A DNA stretch of 22,454 nucleotides from JBFHDX01 sp041584475 (GTDB lineage: Bacteria > Pseudomonadota > Alphaproteobacteria > UBA8366 > JADFVY01), in contig JBFHDX010000061.1 of NCBI GenBank assembly GCA_041584475.1, positions 1 to 22,454 of the forward strand, in the 5' to 3' direction. The notes under the pieces are model-generated. The model did not search any database. It was not told the DNA's origin and was given only the letters and a program-made list of their open reading frames with translations. Below are positions 21,903 through 22,454 of the stretch, piece after piece. Each line of letters begins with the position of its first letter. Position 1 is the first letter of the stretch. The position numbers and the translations under genes were made by a program.

Positions 21903-22454
21903 ATGAACAAGAGCAGCGAAGACGGGCCGAAAAAGACGAAGCCGGCCGGCAAGGCCAGCAAGGTTGGCAAGGGCGGCAAGGCGGCCGGCAACGGCGCCGA
22001 ATACGGCGCCGAGTCGATCAAGGTGCTGCGCGGCCTCGATGCGGTGCGCAAGCGGCCCGGCATGTATATCGGCGACACCGACGACGGTTCGGGCCTGCAC
22101 CACATGGTCTACGAGGTCGTCGACAACGCCATCGACGAGGCGCTGGCGGGTTACTGCGATACGATCACGGTGACGCTGAACGGCGACGGCTCGGTCAGTG
22201 TGACCGACAACGGGCGCGGCATCCCGGTCGAGATCCACAAGGAGGAGGGCGTCTCGGCCGCGCAGGTAATCATGACGCAGCTGCATGCGGGCGGCAAGTT
22301 CGACCAGGAATCGTACAAGGTATCCGGCGGCCTGCATGGCGTCGGCGTCTCGGTCGTCAACGCCCTGTCCGAATGGCTCGACATGACGATCTTCCGCGAC
22401 GGCAAAGTACACCACATGCGGTTCCGCGACGGTGAGCCCGAAGCGCCGCTCGCC
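21903..22454 (+). CDS. gyrB: DNA gyrase subunit B, 5' part (runs off the window)
   Basis: The first 184 codons of the ATPase subunit of DNA gyrase, which drives negative supercoiling. Seen: SIKVLRGLDAVRKRPGMYIG (38-57), the GHKL ATP-site residues E71 and D74-N75 (EVVDNAIDEA), DNGRGIP (102-108) and GGLHGVG (142-148). The Shine-Dalgarno AGGAA (21892-21896) lies six bases before ATG and overlaps the recF stop. Compared with the usual short start, this protein has about 30 extra N-terminal residues rich in Lys, Gly and Ala (10-30), coded by GGCAAGG-like repeats and a 12-bp-period repeat of ACGGCGCCGA (21991-22000, 22003-22012). ParE is excluded by context and by the close gyrase B match. The gene is incomplete only because the window ends. 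Confidence 0.95.
   Translation, partial: MNKSSEDGPKKTKPAGKASKVGKGGKAAGNGAEYGAESIKVLRGLDAVRKRPGMYIGDTDDGSGLHHMVYEVVDNAIDEALAGYCDTITVTLNGDGSVSVTDNGRGIPVEIHKEEGVSAAQVIMTQLHAGGKFDQESYKVSGGLHGVGVSVVNALSEWLDMTIFRDGKVHHMRFRDGEPEAPLA

Overview
The window is a GC-rich bacterial chromosome segment. It looks like an alphaproteobacterium, probably of the Rhodospirillales type. The reasons are a cysteine-free, Irr-like Fur protein, ubiquinone genes (ubiE, ubiB), and the run mutM / ubiE-ubiB-coaBC-dut next to rpsT-dnaA-dnaN-recF-gyrB, an order I associate with alphaproteobacteria. This placement comes from gene content and order, not from a database search. I see no insertion sequence, prophage, CRISPR array, tRNA or rRNA.

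Left part (1-5,900): a class A penicillin-binding protein on the minus strand is divergent from an Irr-like regulator gene. Directly downstream of irr lies a three-gene unit: a rubrerythrin lacking a rubredoxin domain, a GlpC/HdrD-like iron-sulfur protein, and a DUF3501 protein. A strong sigma70-type promoter with an imperfect Irr-box-like dyad just upstream precedes the rubrerythrin. A perfect 10-bp-stem hairpin separates rubrerythrin from the two later genes. This is the best candidate for an incompletely described system: an iron-controlled peroxide-reduction or redox module with its own electron-transfer protein. A secreted SH3-domain protein gene converges on it.

Middle part (5,900-14,900): a D-2-hydroxyacid dehydrogenase and a MATE transporter lie on the plus strand. 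The MATE frame runs 141 bp into the convergent moeB-like gene. The minus strand then reads, in order of transcription, ubiE-ubiB, coaBC-dut-rrf2 (each joined by an ATGA stop/start overlap), and cysK-moeB. The rrf2 product lacks the iron-sulfur cysteines and sits directly before cysK. This suggests a CymR-like cysteine regulator, with genes that make cysteine, consume it (coaBC) or handle sulfur carriers.

Right part (14,900-22,454): mutM, a small secreted protein, enoyl-CoA hydratase and rpsT are on the plus strand. A clear terminator follows rpsT. Then comes a roughly 520-bp, partly AT-rich gene-free region, and after it the replication block dnaA, dnaN, recF and the first 184 codons of gyrB. 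The gene-free region has a plausible dnaA promoter and several dyads. It has no convincing consensus DnaA boxes, so I do not call it the origin.
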